A stretch of DNA of 64,000 nucleotides from Streptomyces litmocidini (GTDB taxonomy: Bacteria; Actinomycetota; Actinomycetes; Streptomycetales; Streptomycetaceae). The stretch's first letter is position 1. Every line of letters begins with the position of its first letter. The translations under genes and the position numbers were made by a program. The stretch lies in NCBI RefSeq assembly GCF_014649755.1, contig NZ_BMTQ01000004.1:124001-188000 (forward strand), in the 5' to 3' direction. Below the pieces are notes generated by a model. It saw only the letters and a list, made by a program, of their open reading frames with translations. It was not told the DNA's origin and ran no database searches. Shown here piece by piece: positions 35,311 through 43,369 of the stretch.

Positions 35311-36948
35311 TCAGCCGCCGGTCGTACGGAAGGAGTCGAGGGCTTCCCCGAAGCGGATGCGGGCCTCTTCGGGGCGGTCCACCGGGGCGGACACCCACAG
35401 GTCGTACAGGGTCCCGTCCCGCTCCCAGCAGATGTCCTCGGTGTGCCGGGGCCCCTCGGCGCTCGTGAATCCGTTCCAGGTGAACTCCCAGCGGGCGGCG
35501 GGCAGTCCCCGGTGCGTCGTCTCCTCGACCCTGGCGTCGCGGTACCCCGGATAGTCCGTCGGCCCGCTCGCGTCGGAGGAGCGCATCACGCCGATCGCCC
35601 CGCCGGACGGGATCGGCCGGATCCTGATCCCGACCCGGACGGCCCCGTCCTCCGAGGTGTAGAACACCCGGTCGCCGTCGGTGGTGCGGCGCGCCCCGTA
35701 GGGGACGACCACGCTGAAGCCGCGCTCGTCGGTGACCTCTCGGGACAGGTGACCGCCGGGCCCGGACGGGGCCGAGGTGGGCGTGGGCCCGGACGCGGTG
35801 GCGGGCGCCGTCGCCGCCGGGGCGTTCTGCCCCGGCGCCGACGTGGCCGGGGCGTTCTGCCCGGGCGCCGACGTGGCCGAGGCGCTCCCCCGGCCGGCCG
35901 GCGGGGCCCCCGTCGCGGGGTCGCCCTGGACCGCGCGCAGCACCGCCACGGTCGCCGCCGCGACGCAGACCGCGACGACGGCGGCCACGACCGGTACGGC
36001 CTTGCCGCCCCGGCGTCCGGCCCCCGGGTCCCCGGCGGTGGCCGTGTCGGAGGCGCGGGTGGAGCGGCCCGGGGCGGGCGGGTCGGTCTCGCGTGCGGTG
36101 GGGGCGTGCGCGACGGGCCGCGGCTCCTCCCCCGCCGCGCACGCGGCCAGCATCCGGCGGGCCTCGGCGGCACCCAGGCGCCGGGCCGGGTCGCGTTCGA
36201 GGAGGCCCCGGACGACGGGGACGAGCGGTCCCATCCGCTCGGACGGCCGGATCTCCTCGTACACGATCGCGTGCAGGACGGCGCCGATCGAGTCCCGGCG
36301 GAACGGCGAGGTGCCCGTGGCCGCCGCGCACAGCAGCGCGCCGAGCGACCACAGGTCGGATGCGGGTCCGGCGTCGCCGCCCCGCATCCGCTCCGGCGCC
36401 GTGTACTCCGGGGTGCCGATGAAGACCCCCGTCCGGCTGAGGGTCGTCGCCCCGGGGAGGCTGGCGATGCCGAAGTCGGTCAGGACCGCCCTGCCGGTGT
36501 CCTTCTCCAGGAGGACGTTGGCGGGCTTCACGTCCCGGTGCAGCACGTCACGGGCGTGCGCGGCGGACAGCGCGTCGAGCAGGTCGAGCCCGAGCCGGGC
36601 GGCCTCCCGCGGGCTCAGCACCTCGCCCGCCGCCAGCCGGTCGGCGAGCGAGCCGCCGTCGACCAGCTCCATCACCAGGGCGGGCAGGCCGTCGTGCTCG
36701 ACGACGTCGTGGACGACGATCACATGGGGGTGGCGGATCTGGGCGACGACCCGGGCCTCCCGCAGGGCGCCCGCCGGATCGGCGCCGGAGTCGAGCGCGA
36801 GGGTCTTGACGGCGACCGGGCGGCCGAGCAGCTCGTCGGTGGCCCGCCGGACCACGCCCATGCCGCCCTGGCCGAGCCGCTCGCCCAGGCGGTAGCGCCC
36901 GCCGATCAGCTCGTGACCGGCCTGCTCCGACCCGTTGTTCGACACCAC
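35311..36948 (-). CDS. membrane-anchored Ser/Thr protein kinase (Hanks type)
   Basis: A 545-residue kinase. The catalytic domain (about 18-270) has the glycine loop LGQGGMGVV, Lys48, the catalytic loop VLHRDVKPAN with Asp139, DFG in LTDFGIAS and the GTPEYTAPE activation segment. A single transmembrane helix lies around 327-348 (VPVVAAVVAVCVAAATVAVL). Outside is a linker with a duplicated ATSAPGQNAP unit, then a ~150-residue extracytoplasmic domain without PASTA repeats (GFSVVVPYGARR onwards). GTG 36948 or 36945 starts it. The ligand is unknown. It is the last gene before the EI24 gene, 42 bp away. Confidence 0.92.
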   Translation of the reverse strand: MVSNNGSEQAGHELIGGRYRLGERLGQGGMGVVRRATDELLGRPVAVKTLALDSGADPAGALREARVVAQIRHPHVIVVHDVVEHDGLPALVMELVDGGSLADRLAAGEVLSPREAARLGLDLLDALSAAHARDVLHRDVKPANVLLEKDTGRAVLTDFGIASLPGATTLSRTGVFIGTPEYTAPERMRGGDAGPASDLWSLGALLCAAATGTSPFRRDSIGAVLHAIVYEEIRPSERMGPLVPVVRGLLERDPARRLGAAEARRMLAACAAGEEPRPVAHAPTARETDPPAPGRSTRASDTATAGDPGAGRRGGKAVPVVAAVVAVCVAAATVAVLRAVQGDPATGAPPAGRGSASATSAPGQNAPATSAPGQNAPAATAPATASGPTPTSAPSGPGGHLSREVTDERGFSVVVPYGARRTTDGDRVFYTSEDGAVRVGIRIRPIPSGGAIGVMRSSDASGPTDYPGYRDARVEETTHRGLPAARWEFTWNGFTSAEGPRHTEDICWERDGTLYDLWVSAPVDRPEEARIRFGEALDSFRTTGG

Positions 36949-37002
36949 TCGGCTCCCCCCGTCCGCAGGACACGGACATGATGCCGCAGCCCCCCGTACG
37001 CG

Positions 37003-37042
37003 GCGAGGACCGCACCCCGGTCGGTCGGGGTGCGGTCCTCGC
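37003..37042 (-). terminator. strong terminator downstream of the Ohr gene
   Basis: A perfect 16-bp stem (GCGAGGACCGCACCCC and its complement) with an 8-base loop sits 20 bp beyond the end of the minus-strand Ohr gene at 37063. Confidence 0.9.
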
Positions 37043-37062
37043 GCGGTGTGCGCGTCCGTGGT

Positions 37063-37485
37063 TCAGACGGCGAGCTCGACCGTGATGTTGCCGCGGGTCG
37101 CCTTGGAGTACGGGCAGACCTGGTGGGCCTTCTCGATCAGGCTCTTGGCGGTCTCGGCGTCCACGTTGGGGATGGTCGCCGAGATCTTGACGATGATGCC
37201 GAAGCCCTCGTCGTTCTTGCCGATGCCGACCTCGGCGGTGACCGTCGAGCCGGAGACGTCGGCGTTCTCGTTGCGGGCGACGACGCCGAGCGCGCCCTGG
37301 AAGCAGGCGCTGTAGCCGGCCGCGAAGAGCTGCTCGGGGTTGGTGCCCGCGCCGGAGCCGCCCATGGCCTTGGGCGGGTTCACGACGACGTCGAGCTGAC
37401 CGTCGTCGGTGGCGACGCGGCCGTCACGGCCGTTCTCGGCGGTGGCGACGGCGGTGTAGAGGACGTCCGACTGCTGGATGGACAT
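37063..37485 (-). CDS. ohr: organic hydroperoxide resistance protein (Ohr/OsmC family), copy without regulator
   Basis: A 140-residue thiol peroxidase. The two redox Cys are Cys61 (GYSACFQGA) and Cys124 (HQVCPYSKATRGN). It reduces organic hydroperoxides with dihydrolipoyl thiols. ATG 37485 has GGAAG upstream. It is a clear paralogue of the protein at 55774-56190, but no ohrR lies next to it, and the palindrome seen before that copy is absent here. It follows the NADP-dependent reductase (65 bp gap) on the same strand. Confidence 0.95.
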   Translation of the reverse strand: MSIQQSDVLYTAVATAENGRDGRVATDDGQLDVVVNPPKAMGGSGAGTNPEQLFAAGYSACFQGALGVVARNENADVSGSTVTAEVGIGKNDEGFGIIVKISATIPNVDAETAKSLIEKAHQVCPYSKATRGNITVELAV

Positions 37486-37550
37486 GCTGGTGTCTTCCTT
37501 GTTCGTTCCGCCGACGACTCGCGCCCACGATCGCGACGGCTGAGGGAAGA

Positions 37551-38570
37551 CTAGCGGGTCGCCGAGACGATCATCTTTCCGGTGTTGTCGCCGCGGAGCA
37601 GGCCGAGGAAGGCGTCCACGCCGTTCTCGATGCCCTCGACGAAGGTCTCGCGGTGCTTCAGCTCGCCCGAGGCGAGCCAGCCGCCGACCTCCCGGACGAA
37701 CCGGTCCTGCAGGCCGTAGTGGTCGCCGACGAGGACGCCCTGGAGCCGCAGCCGCTTGCCGATGATCATCGCCATGTTGCGCGGGCCGGGGACCGGCTCG
37801 GTGTCGTTGTACTGGGCGATCATGCCGCAGATGGTGGCGCGGCCGTGCACGTTGAGCGAGGAGATCGCGGCTTCGAGGTGGTCCCCGCCGACGTTGTCGA
37901 AGTAGACGTCGATGCCGTCCGGGGCGGCCTCGCGGAGCTGGTCCTTGACCGGGCCGTTCTTGTAGTTGAAGGCCGCGTCGAAGCCGAGCTCCTCGACGAG
38001 GAACTTGACCTTCTCGTCGGATCCGGCGGAGCCGATGACCCGGGAGGCGCCCCTGAGCCTGGCCATCTGGCCGACCTGGCTGCCGACGGCGCCGGCCGCG
38101 CCGGAGACGAAGACGGCGTCGCCCTCCTTGAAGGAGGCGACCTCGAAGAGGCCGGCGTAGGCCGTGAGGCCGGTCATGCCGAGCACGCCGAGGTAGGCGG
38201 AGAGGGGGGCGAGCTCCGGGTCGACCTTGGTGGCGTGCTGGGCCGGGACGTCGGCGTACTCGCGCCAGCCGAGGCCGTGCAGGACGTGGTCGCCGACGGC
38301 GAAGCCCTCGGCGTCGGACGCCACGACCTCGCCGACCGCGCCGCCGTCCATCGGGTGGTCGAGCTTGAACGGCGGGATGTACGACTTCACGTCGTTCATC
38401 CGGCCGCGCATGTACGGGTCGACGGAGAAGTGCAGGTTGCGCACGAGGATGCGGCCCTCGGCGGGCTCGGTGACCGGGGTCTCGCGCAGGGCGAAGTCCG
38501 CCGGCACGGGCCAGCCGTGCGGACGGGCGACGAGGTGCCACTCACGGCTGGACGCGGGAAGAACGGACAT
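37551..38570 (-). CDS. zinc-independent NADP-dependent oxidoreductase (MDR superfamily)
   Basis: A 339-residue double-bond reductase of the leukotriene B4 dehydrogenase/curcumin reductase group. It has the N-terminal GroES-like part with FSVDPYMRGRM, the Rossmann motif VSGAAGAVGSQVGQ and YFDNVGGDHLE; there are no zinc ligands. It reduces alpha,beta-unsaturated carbonyls with NADPH. ATG 38570 has GGAGG eight bases upstream. It is divergent from a MarR regulator, which probably controls it. Confidence 0.93.
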   Translation of the reverse strand: MSVLPASSREWHLVARPHGWPVPADFALRETPVTEPAEGRILVRNLHFSVDPYMRGRMNDVKSYIPPFKLDHPMDGGAVGEVVASDAEGFAVGDHVLHGLGWREYADVPAQHATKVDPELAPLSAYLGVLGMTGLTAYAGLFEVASFKEGDAVFVSGAAGAVGSQVGQMARLRGASRVIGSAGSDEKVKFLVEELGFDAAFNYKNGPVKDQLREAAPDGIDVYFDNVGGDHLEAAISSLNVHGRATICGMIAQYNDTEPVPGPRNMAMIIGKRLRLQGVLVGDHYGLQDRFVREVGGWLASGELKHRETFVEGIENGVDAFLGLLRGDNTGKMIVSATR

Positions 38571-38639
38571 GAGCACGGCCTCCAGGAAAGGTTGAGATCA
38601 CAAATGGTTCACTACCTCAAACAACCATGCGCCTAGATA

Positions 38640-38668
38640 TTTCACGTTGTCAAGCATCTGGGTAGACT
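38640..38668 (+). promoter_or_regulatory. promoter of the marR gene, leaderless
   Basis: TTTCAC (38640-38645) and TAGACT (38663-38668) are separated by 17 bp, and the ATG at 38676 follows after only seven bases, so transcription should start at or next to the ATG. The gap to the divergent reductase also holds TTGAG and CTCAA arms (TTGAG at 38592-38596, CTCAA at 38616-38620), a possible MarR site. Confidence 0.6.
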
Positions 38669-38675
38669 CGCTCCC

Positions 38676-39110
38676 ATGGCCACCTCACGCACGGACCCCC
38701 TGACCCTCGAAGTCGTCGAGCTGATCGGCACGGTCGTGGCGCGCTACTACGAGGAGTACGAGCAGGCGGCCGCGCAGCACGCCCTGACCGGCGCCCAGGC
38801 CCGCGTCCTCGGCCTGCTCTCGCTCGACCCGCTGCCGATGCGCCGCATCGCCCAGAAGCTCAAGTGCGAGCCCTCCAACATCACCGGGATCGTCGACCGC
38901 CTGGAGGCCCGCGGGCTGGTCGAGCGCCGGCCCGACCCGGACGACCGGCGGGTCAAACTGGCCGTCCCCACGGACGAGGGCCTGGACACCGCCCGCCGGC
39001 TGCGCGACTCCCTCGACTTCGCCCGCGAACCCCTCGGCGAACTGACCGAGGGCGAACGGACCCTGCTCCGGGACCTGTTGAGGCGGATGCTGGGCGCGGA
39101 CGTGGCGTAG
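38676..39110 (+). CDS. MarR family transcriptional regulator
   Basis: A 144-residue winged-helix protein: DNA-binding region about 45-105 with MRRIAQKLKCEPSNITGIVD and the wing RRPDPDDRRVKLAVP. Cys53 (in KLKCEPS) lies in the recognition region; it is not in the N-terminal OhrR position. It is divergent from the NADP-dependent reductase and likely represses it in response to an electrophile or aromatic ligand (inference). Confidence 0.93.
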   Translation: MATSRTDPLTLEVVELIGTVVARYYEEYEQAAAQHALTGAQARVLGLLSLDPLPMRRIAQKLKCEPSNITGIVDRLEARGLVERRPDPDDRRVKLAVPTDEGLDTARRLRDSLDFAREPLGELTEGERTLLRDLLRRMLGADVA

Positions 39111-39120
39111 GGCCGGAACC

Positions 39121-40368
39121 TCAGACGCACCACCAGAGGAAGCGGGTGCACGTCGGCGTGGGGTCCGGCGTCGGCGTCCGGCCCGGCGCGGGGCCGGTGG
39201 TCGTCGGCGCGGGGCTACCGGGCGTCCCCGAGCCGGTCGGCGTCGGGCCGCTCGCCGTCGCGGACGAGGTCGCGGCGGGCGGGGCGGACGGGGAGACCGG
39301 GCCGGTGGCCGTCGGGGCCGGGTCCGGGACCCCGCCGCCTCCCTGGCCGGTACCGGTACCGGGCCCGGTCCCCGCGCCCGTGCCGGGGCGCGAGCCCGTG
39401 CCCGCCCCCGTACCCGTACTCGTACCGGGCCCCGAGCCCGTGTCCGTACCCCTGCCGGAACCGGATCCCGGCCCCGAGCCCGTGCCGACCCGGTGGGGGC
39501 GCGTCGGGACGGAGCCCGGCGCGTCCGTCCCGGGGGCCGGGCTCGTCCCCTCCGGCGGCTCGGTGGTCCCGACGGGTTCCGGCGAGAGCGGGGTCTCGGT
39601 GACCTCCAGCTCCTCCACGGCGGTGGCGGCGCCGTCCTGCGGCGGCTCCTCCAGGGCGAGCTTCGCCAGGGTCAGCGTCCCGGCCGCGAGGACCAGGCCC
39701 ACCGTTCCCACCAGGACCGTACGGCCCCGGCGCGGGCCCGGCCTCCTGCCCCGCCGCGCGGCGGAACGGCCCCGCTCGGCGGCGCGGCGCCCGCGGGGGG
39801 CCGGGCGCGGAGGTTCGAGGACGTCCAGCTCGTAGACGTGCTCGGCGGCGGGCCGGTCCGGATCGTCGTCGGTGGCGGCACCGCCGGCCGGGGACGGTCC
39901 GGCGGGGGCGGGCGGGCTCGGGTCGCCGTGGGCGGCGGGGCTGCCGGGGGCGCCGCGGCCGGTGGATCCGCCGGGGGCGCCGTGGGCCGCGGCCTGCCCC
40001 GGGATGCCGTAGGGCGCGGTCCGGCCGCTCGCGCTCGCACCGTGGGCGCCGGGAGCACCGTGGGTTCCGGGGGCTCCGTAGGCTCCGTAGGCGCCGGGGG
40101 CTCCGTGGGCGCCGGGAGCGCCATAGGTTCCGTAGGCGCCGGGGCCGCCATGGGTCGGGGACCCGTCCGGACCGCTGTGGATCGCGGGCCGGGTCGGGGC
40201 GCCGTACCCGTGGTCCGGGGTGTGGACCGGGGTGGGGGCCGGGGCGTGGGCCGGGGTGGGGTCCTGCATGCGGGGGGTCTCGTACCGCAGTTCCTCGACG
40301 GGAGTCCCGCACCCGGCACAGGCGAGGGCCCCGTTGAGATGCCGCCGGCACGCGTGGCAGTAGTCCAT
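39121..40368 (-). CDS. SCO2400-family membrane protein with N-terminal zinc ribbon
   Basis: A 415-residue protein. The N-terminus MDYCHACRRHLNGALACAGC carries a CxxC-CxxC zinc ribbon. A Gly/Ala/Pro/Tyr/His repeat region follows (about 75-130, GAYGAPG and GAHGAPG units), then a basic patch, one transmembrane helix (VLVGTVGLVLAAGTLTLAKL, ~225) and a long extracytoplasmic Pro/Ser/Thr/Gly tail of GTGSGPG-type repeats ending in CTRFLWWCV. The topology puts the zinc ribbon inside and the disordered tail outside. I recall the family name from S. coelicolor SCO2400; its function is unknown. Confidence 0.85.
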   Translation of the reverse strand: MDYCHACRRHLNGALACAGCGTPVEELRYETPRMQDPTPAHAPAPTPVHTPDHGYGAPTRPAIHSGPDGSPTHGGPGAYGTYGAPGAHGAPGAYGAYGAPGTHGAPGAHGASASGRTAPYGIPGQAAAHGAPGGSTGRGAPGSPAAHGDPSPPAPAGPSPAGGAATDDDPDRPAAEHVYELDVLEPPRPAPRGRRAAERGRSAARRGRRPGPRRGRTVLVGTVGLVLAAGTLTLAKLALEEPPQDGAATAVEELEVTETPLSPEPVGTTEPPEGTSPAPGTDAPGSVPTRPHRVGTGSGPGSGSGRGTDTGSGPGTSTGTGAGTGSRPGTGAGTGPGTGTGQGGGGVPDPAPTATGPVSPSAPPAATSSATASGPTPTGSGTPGSPAPTTTGPAPGRTPTPDPTPTCTRFLWWCV

Positions 40369-40654
40369 GGGGCCCGCAGGCTATGCGGCCCGGTGCGGTG
40401 CCAGGTAGGCGCGGACGTGAGGATCCTGTGTGGAAACCGCAGGTCGACGGCGGTGCGCCGCGATTCTCCCGCTTCGGGAAGGATCGCCTCCGAAGCCTCC
40501 TCACCGCGCGTGGGGACTCAGGTACGGCCCGCACGCGGGGCCCCGGGCGGCGCAGCCCAGCGCGCGCCGCGCCCCGGAGGGCCGGACGATGCGAACAGGA
40601 CCGCGAATCGCGACCCCCTCGCCCGTGCCAGCACCGCACTCCGGAGGATCCGCC

Positions 40655-41716
40655 GTGACCGTCAGCCTTGATCAGCTGCGTCGTTGCCATGTCGCCGTCG
40701 ACCTGGGTGCCGCCCGCACCCGGGTCTTCGTCAAGGGCGTCGGGCTCGTCGTCGACGAGCCCAGCGTCGCCGCCGTCAACACCCGTACCGGAGCGCTGAT
40801 CGCCGTCGGCGCGCTCGCCGAGAAGATGACCGGCCGCACCCCCGACTACATCCGGGTCGTGCGCCCGGTCTCGGGCGGCACGGTCGTCGACATCGAGATG
40901 GCGCAGCGGATGCTCCGTCACCTCCTCGGCGAGAAGCTGCGCCGGCAGCTGCGCCGCAAGCCCCGGCTGCGCGCGGCCGCCTGCACCCCGCACGACAGCG
41001 ATCCGCTCGCGCAGCGCGCCGCCGTGGAGACCCTCGTCGGCCTCGGGGCGCGCCGGGTCGAGCTGGTCGACACCCTGATCGCGGCGGCCGTGGGCTGCGG
41101 GCTCCCCGTGGAGCAGCCGACCGCGACCATGATCCTGGTGTGCGGGGCGGCGACCACCCAGGTCGCGGTGCTCTCGCTCGGCGCGATCGTCACGGCGGAG
41201 CGGATGCCCGTCGGCGGCGACGCCATCGACCACGCGGTCATCCAGCACCTGCGCCACCACCACGAGCTGATGCTGCCGAGCCAGTCGGTGCGCCCGCTGC
41301 AACTGGCCCTCAGCGGCAACGGCCTGACGGCACAGGGGCCCGCCTGGACGGAGATCCACGGCCGGGACGTCGCCACGGGCCTGGCGCGTTCGGTGACCGT
41401 CGACACCGCCGCCGTGCGGGACGCGATCCACACCCCGCTGACGGCGGTCCTCGACGGCATCGGGAAGGTGCTGCGGGACTGCCCGCCGGACCTGGTGGCC
41501 GACCTCGCGGACCGCGGGATCATGATGGTGGGCGGCAGCGCCCTGCTGCCGGGCCTCGACCAGATGCTGCGGGAGGCGACCGGGATGCCGGTGCACATCG
41601 CCGAACGGCCGGACGTGTGCGCGGTCCTGGGGCTGGGCGCGATGCTGGAGGGCAAGGTCCAGCCGATGGTCCTGGACCCGCTGGCGGAGCGGGACCCGCT
41701 CGCCGACGAGGAATGA
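40655..41716 (+). CDS. mbl: MreB-like actin homologue (Mbl)
   Basis: A 353-residue actin-fold ATPase. The phosphate-1 loop is VAVDLGAARTRVFV, the connecting region GGTVVDIEMAQRML, phosphate-2 ILVCGAATTQVAV and the adenosine motif MMVGGSALLPGL. It is divergent from canonical MreB, as is S. coelicolor Mbl (recalled as SCO2451), which helps form the spore envelope. GTG 40655 has GGAGG seven bases upstream. It is followed with an ATGA overlap by a sensor kinase. The 286-bp gap upstream has no gene. Confidence 0.85.
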   Translation: MTVSLDQLRRCHVAVDLGAARTRVFVKGVGLVVDEPSVAAVNTRTGALIAVGALAEKMTGRTPDYIRVVRPVSGGTVVDIEMAQRMLRHLLGEKLRRQLRRKPRLRAAACTPHDSDPLAQRAAVETLVGLGARRVELVDTLIAAAVGCGLPVEQPTATMILVCGAATTQVAVLSLGAIVTAERMPVGGDAIDHAVIQHLRHHHELMLPSQSVRPLQLALSGNGLTAQGPAWTEIHGRDVATGLARSVTVDTAAVRDAIHTPLTAVLDGIGKVLRDCPPDLVADLADRGIMMVGGSALLPGLDQMLREATGMPVHIAERPDVCAVLGLGAMLEGKVQPMVLDPLAERDPLADEE

Positions 41717-43299
41717 ATCACCAGGAACCGGGCGATTCGTACGACAATGAGACCATGACGCTCATGGAGGAAGGCGCCGGGGCCGCGGACACGGACGAGG
41801 GCTCCTCCCGCCTGCCCATGCTGCTCGAAGCGGTCCTCGGCGTCGGCACGGAACTCGAACTCCGCACCACCCTCCAGCACATCGTGGACTCCGCGACCGA
41901 GCTGACCGGAGCCCGCTACGGGGCGCTCGGGGTCGTCGACCCCGAGCGCCACCGCCTCACCGAACTCTTCACCTCCGGCATGACCGAGGAGGAGCGGCGG
42001 CGGGTCGGCCGCCTTCCCGACGGCCGCACCGGGCTGCTCGGCGCCCTCGTCCGGGACCCGCGGCCGCTGCGGCTCGACGACCTGACGGCCGACCCGCGCT
42101 CCTCCGGCGTCCCCGAGGGGCACCCGGAGACGCACGGCTTCCTCGGCGTCCCGATCCGGGTCCACACCGAGGTCTTCGGCAACCTGTACCTCACCGGCAA
42201 GCGCGGGGGCCCCTTCGGCGAGGAGGACCTCGCCCTCCTCCGGATCCTCGCCTCCCAGGCGGGGATCGCCATCGGCAACGCCCGGCTGTACGAGACGGCC
42301 CGGCAGCGGGAGCGCTGGATCGAGGGCGCGGCCGCGGTGACCACGGCCCTGCTCACCGGCGCCACCGCCGAGAACGCCCTGACGACCGTCGCCGAGCGGG
42401 CCCGCGTCCTCGCCGACGCCTCGGCCGGCGTGGTCCTCCAGCCCACCGAGGAGGGCGGGATGGAGATCGTCGCCGCCTCCACCCACGACGACCCGGGCGA
42501 CCTGGTCGGCACGACGATCGCGCCCGGCTCCCCCGTCCTGGTCCAGCTCCTCGGCGGAGAGCCCGTCTTCGTCGAGGACTCGGCGACCGATCCGCGGATG
42601 ACCACGCACGTGCGGTCCCGTTTCGGCCCGTCGATGATGCTGCCGCTGCAGAGCGGGGGGAAGCTCATCGGCACCCTCGCCCTGCCCCGGCGGCGGGGCG
42701 GCCGGCCGTACTCGGCGGTCGAACGGCTGCTCGCCTCGCAGTTCGCCTCGCAGGCGGCGCTCGCGCTGGTCCTCGCGGACGCGCGGCACGACCGGGAGCG
42801 GCTCGCCGTCTTCGAGGACCGCGACCGGATCGCCCGTGACCTGCACGACCTGGTGGTGCAGCGGCTGTTCGCCACGGAGATGATGCTGGAGTCCACGCGG
42901 CGGCGGGCGGCCGGCTCCTCCGACGAGGACGAACTGCTCGGCCGGGCCGTGGACGAGCTGGACTCGACGATCCAGGAGGTCCGGACGACCATCTTCGCCC
43001 TCCAGCAGCCGCCGGCGGACGCACCGGCCTCCTTCCGGGGGCGGGTGCTGCGCGAGACCGGCGGGGCGGCGGTCCCGCTCGGCTTCCAGCCGTCCGTGCA
43101 CTTCTCCGGCGCCGTCGACACGCTCGTCGACGAGGAGACGGCCGACAGGCTCCTCGCCGTGCTGCGCGGGGCGCTCGCCGCGGCACACCGGCGGCCGGAC
43201 GTCGGCGCGATCACGGTCGAGGTGTCGGTCGGGAACGACGGCGCCCGACTGCGCGTCGAGGACGACGGCACGCCGCCGACCACGGTGACCTGGCCGTAG
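41713..43299 (+). CDS. GAF-domain sensor histidine kinase (DevS-like) with reduced ATPase domain
   Basis: A cytoplasmic protein of about 528 residues: GAF1 (about 45-195), GAF2 (about 210-360), then HisKA_3 with DRIARDLHDLVVQRLF and phospho-acceptor His378. The C-terminal ATPase part is short: it ends VEVSVGNDGARLRVEDDGTP, then a few residues, and lacks the glycine-rich G2 box (GxGLxxM) found in the kinase at 1987-3330. It may be an impaired kinase or bind ATP unusually. No regulator is adjacent, so it is an orphan. The ATG at 41713 overlaps the mbl stop; a start at 41755 is also possible. Confidence 0.85.
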   Translation: MNHQEPGDSYDNETMTLMEEGAGAADTDEGSSRLPMLLEAVLGVGTELELRTTLQHIVDSATELTGARYGALGVVDPERHRLTELFTSGMTEEERRRVGRLPDGRTGLLGALVRDPRPLRLDDLTADPRSSGVPEGHPETHGFLGVPIRVHTEVFGNLYLTGKRGGPFGEEDLALLRILASQAGIAIGNARLYETARQRERWIEGAAAVTTALLTGATAENALTTVAERARVLADASAGVVLQPTEEGGMEIVAASTHDDPGDLVGTTIAPGSPVLVQLLGGEPVFVEDSATDPRMTTHVRSRFGPSMMLPLQSGGKLIGTLALPRRRGGRPYSAVERLLASQFASQAALALVLADARHDRERLAVFEDRDRIARDLHDLVVQRLFATEMMLESTRRRAAGSSDEDELLGRAVDELDSTIQEVRTTIFALQQPPADAPASFRGRVLRETGGAAVPLGFQPSVHFSGAVDTLVDEETADRLLAVLRGALAAAHRRPDVGAITVEVSVGNDGARLRVEDDGTPPTTVTWP

Positions 43300-43300
43300 G

Positions 43301-43324
43301 GCCGTACGGCATCCCCCGTACGGC
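43301..43324 (+). terminator. terminator of the mbl-kinase operon
   Basis: A 9-bp perfect stem GCCGTACGG / CCGTACGGC with a 6-base loop begins two bases after the kinase stop codon. Confidence 0.75.
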
Positions 43325-43369
43325 GCAGCCGGGCGCGCCGGGCCCCTCCCCCGGACCTTGACTGGAGGC

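Noticed and set aside
39121..40368. Repeats in the SCO2400-like gene considered as a CRISPR or VNTR locus
   Set aside because: The repeats are in frame, degenerate and codon-biased; there are no unique equal-length spacers. No CRISPR array was seen anywhere in the window.
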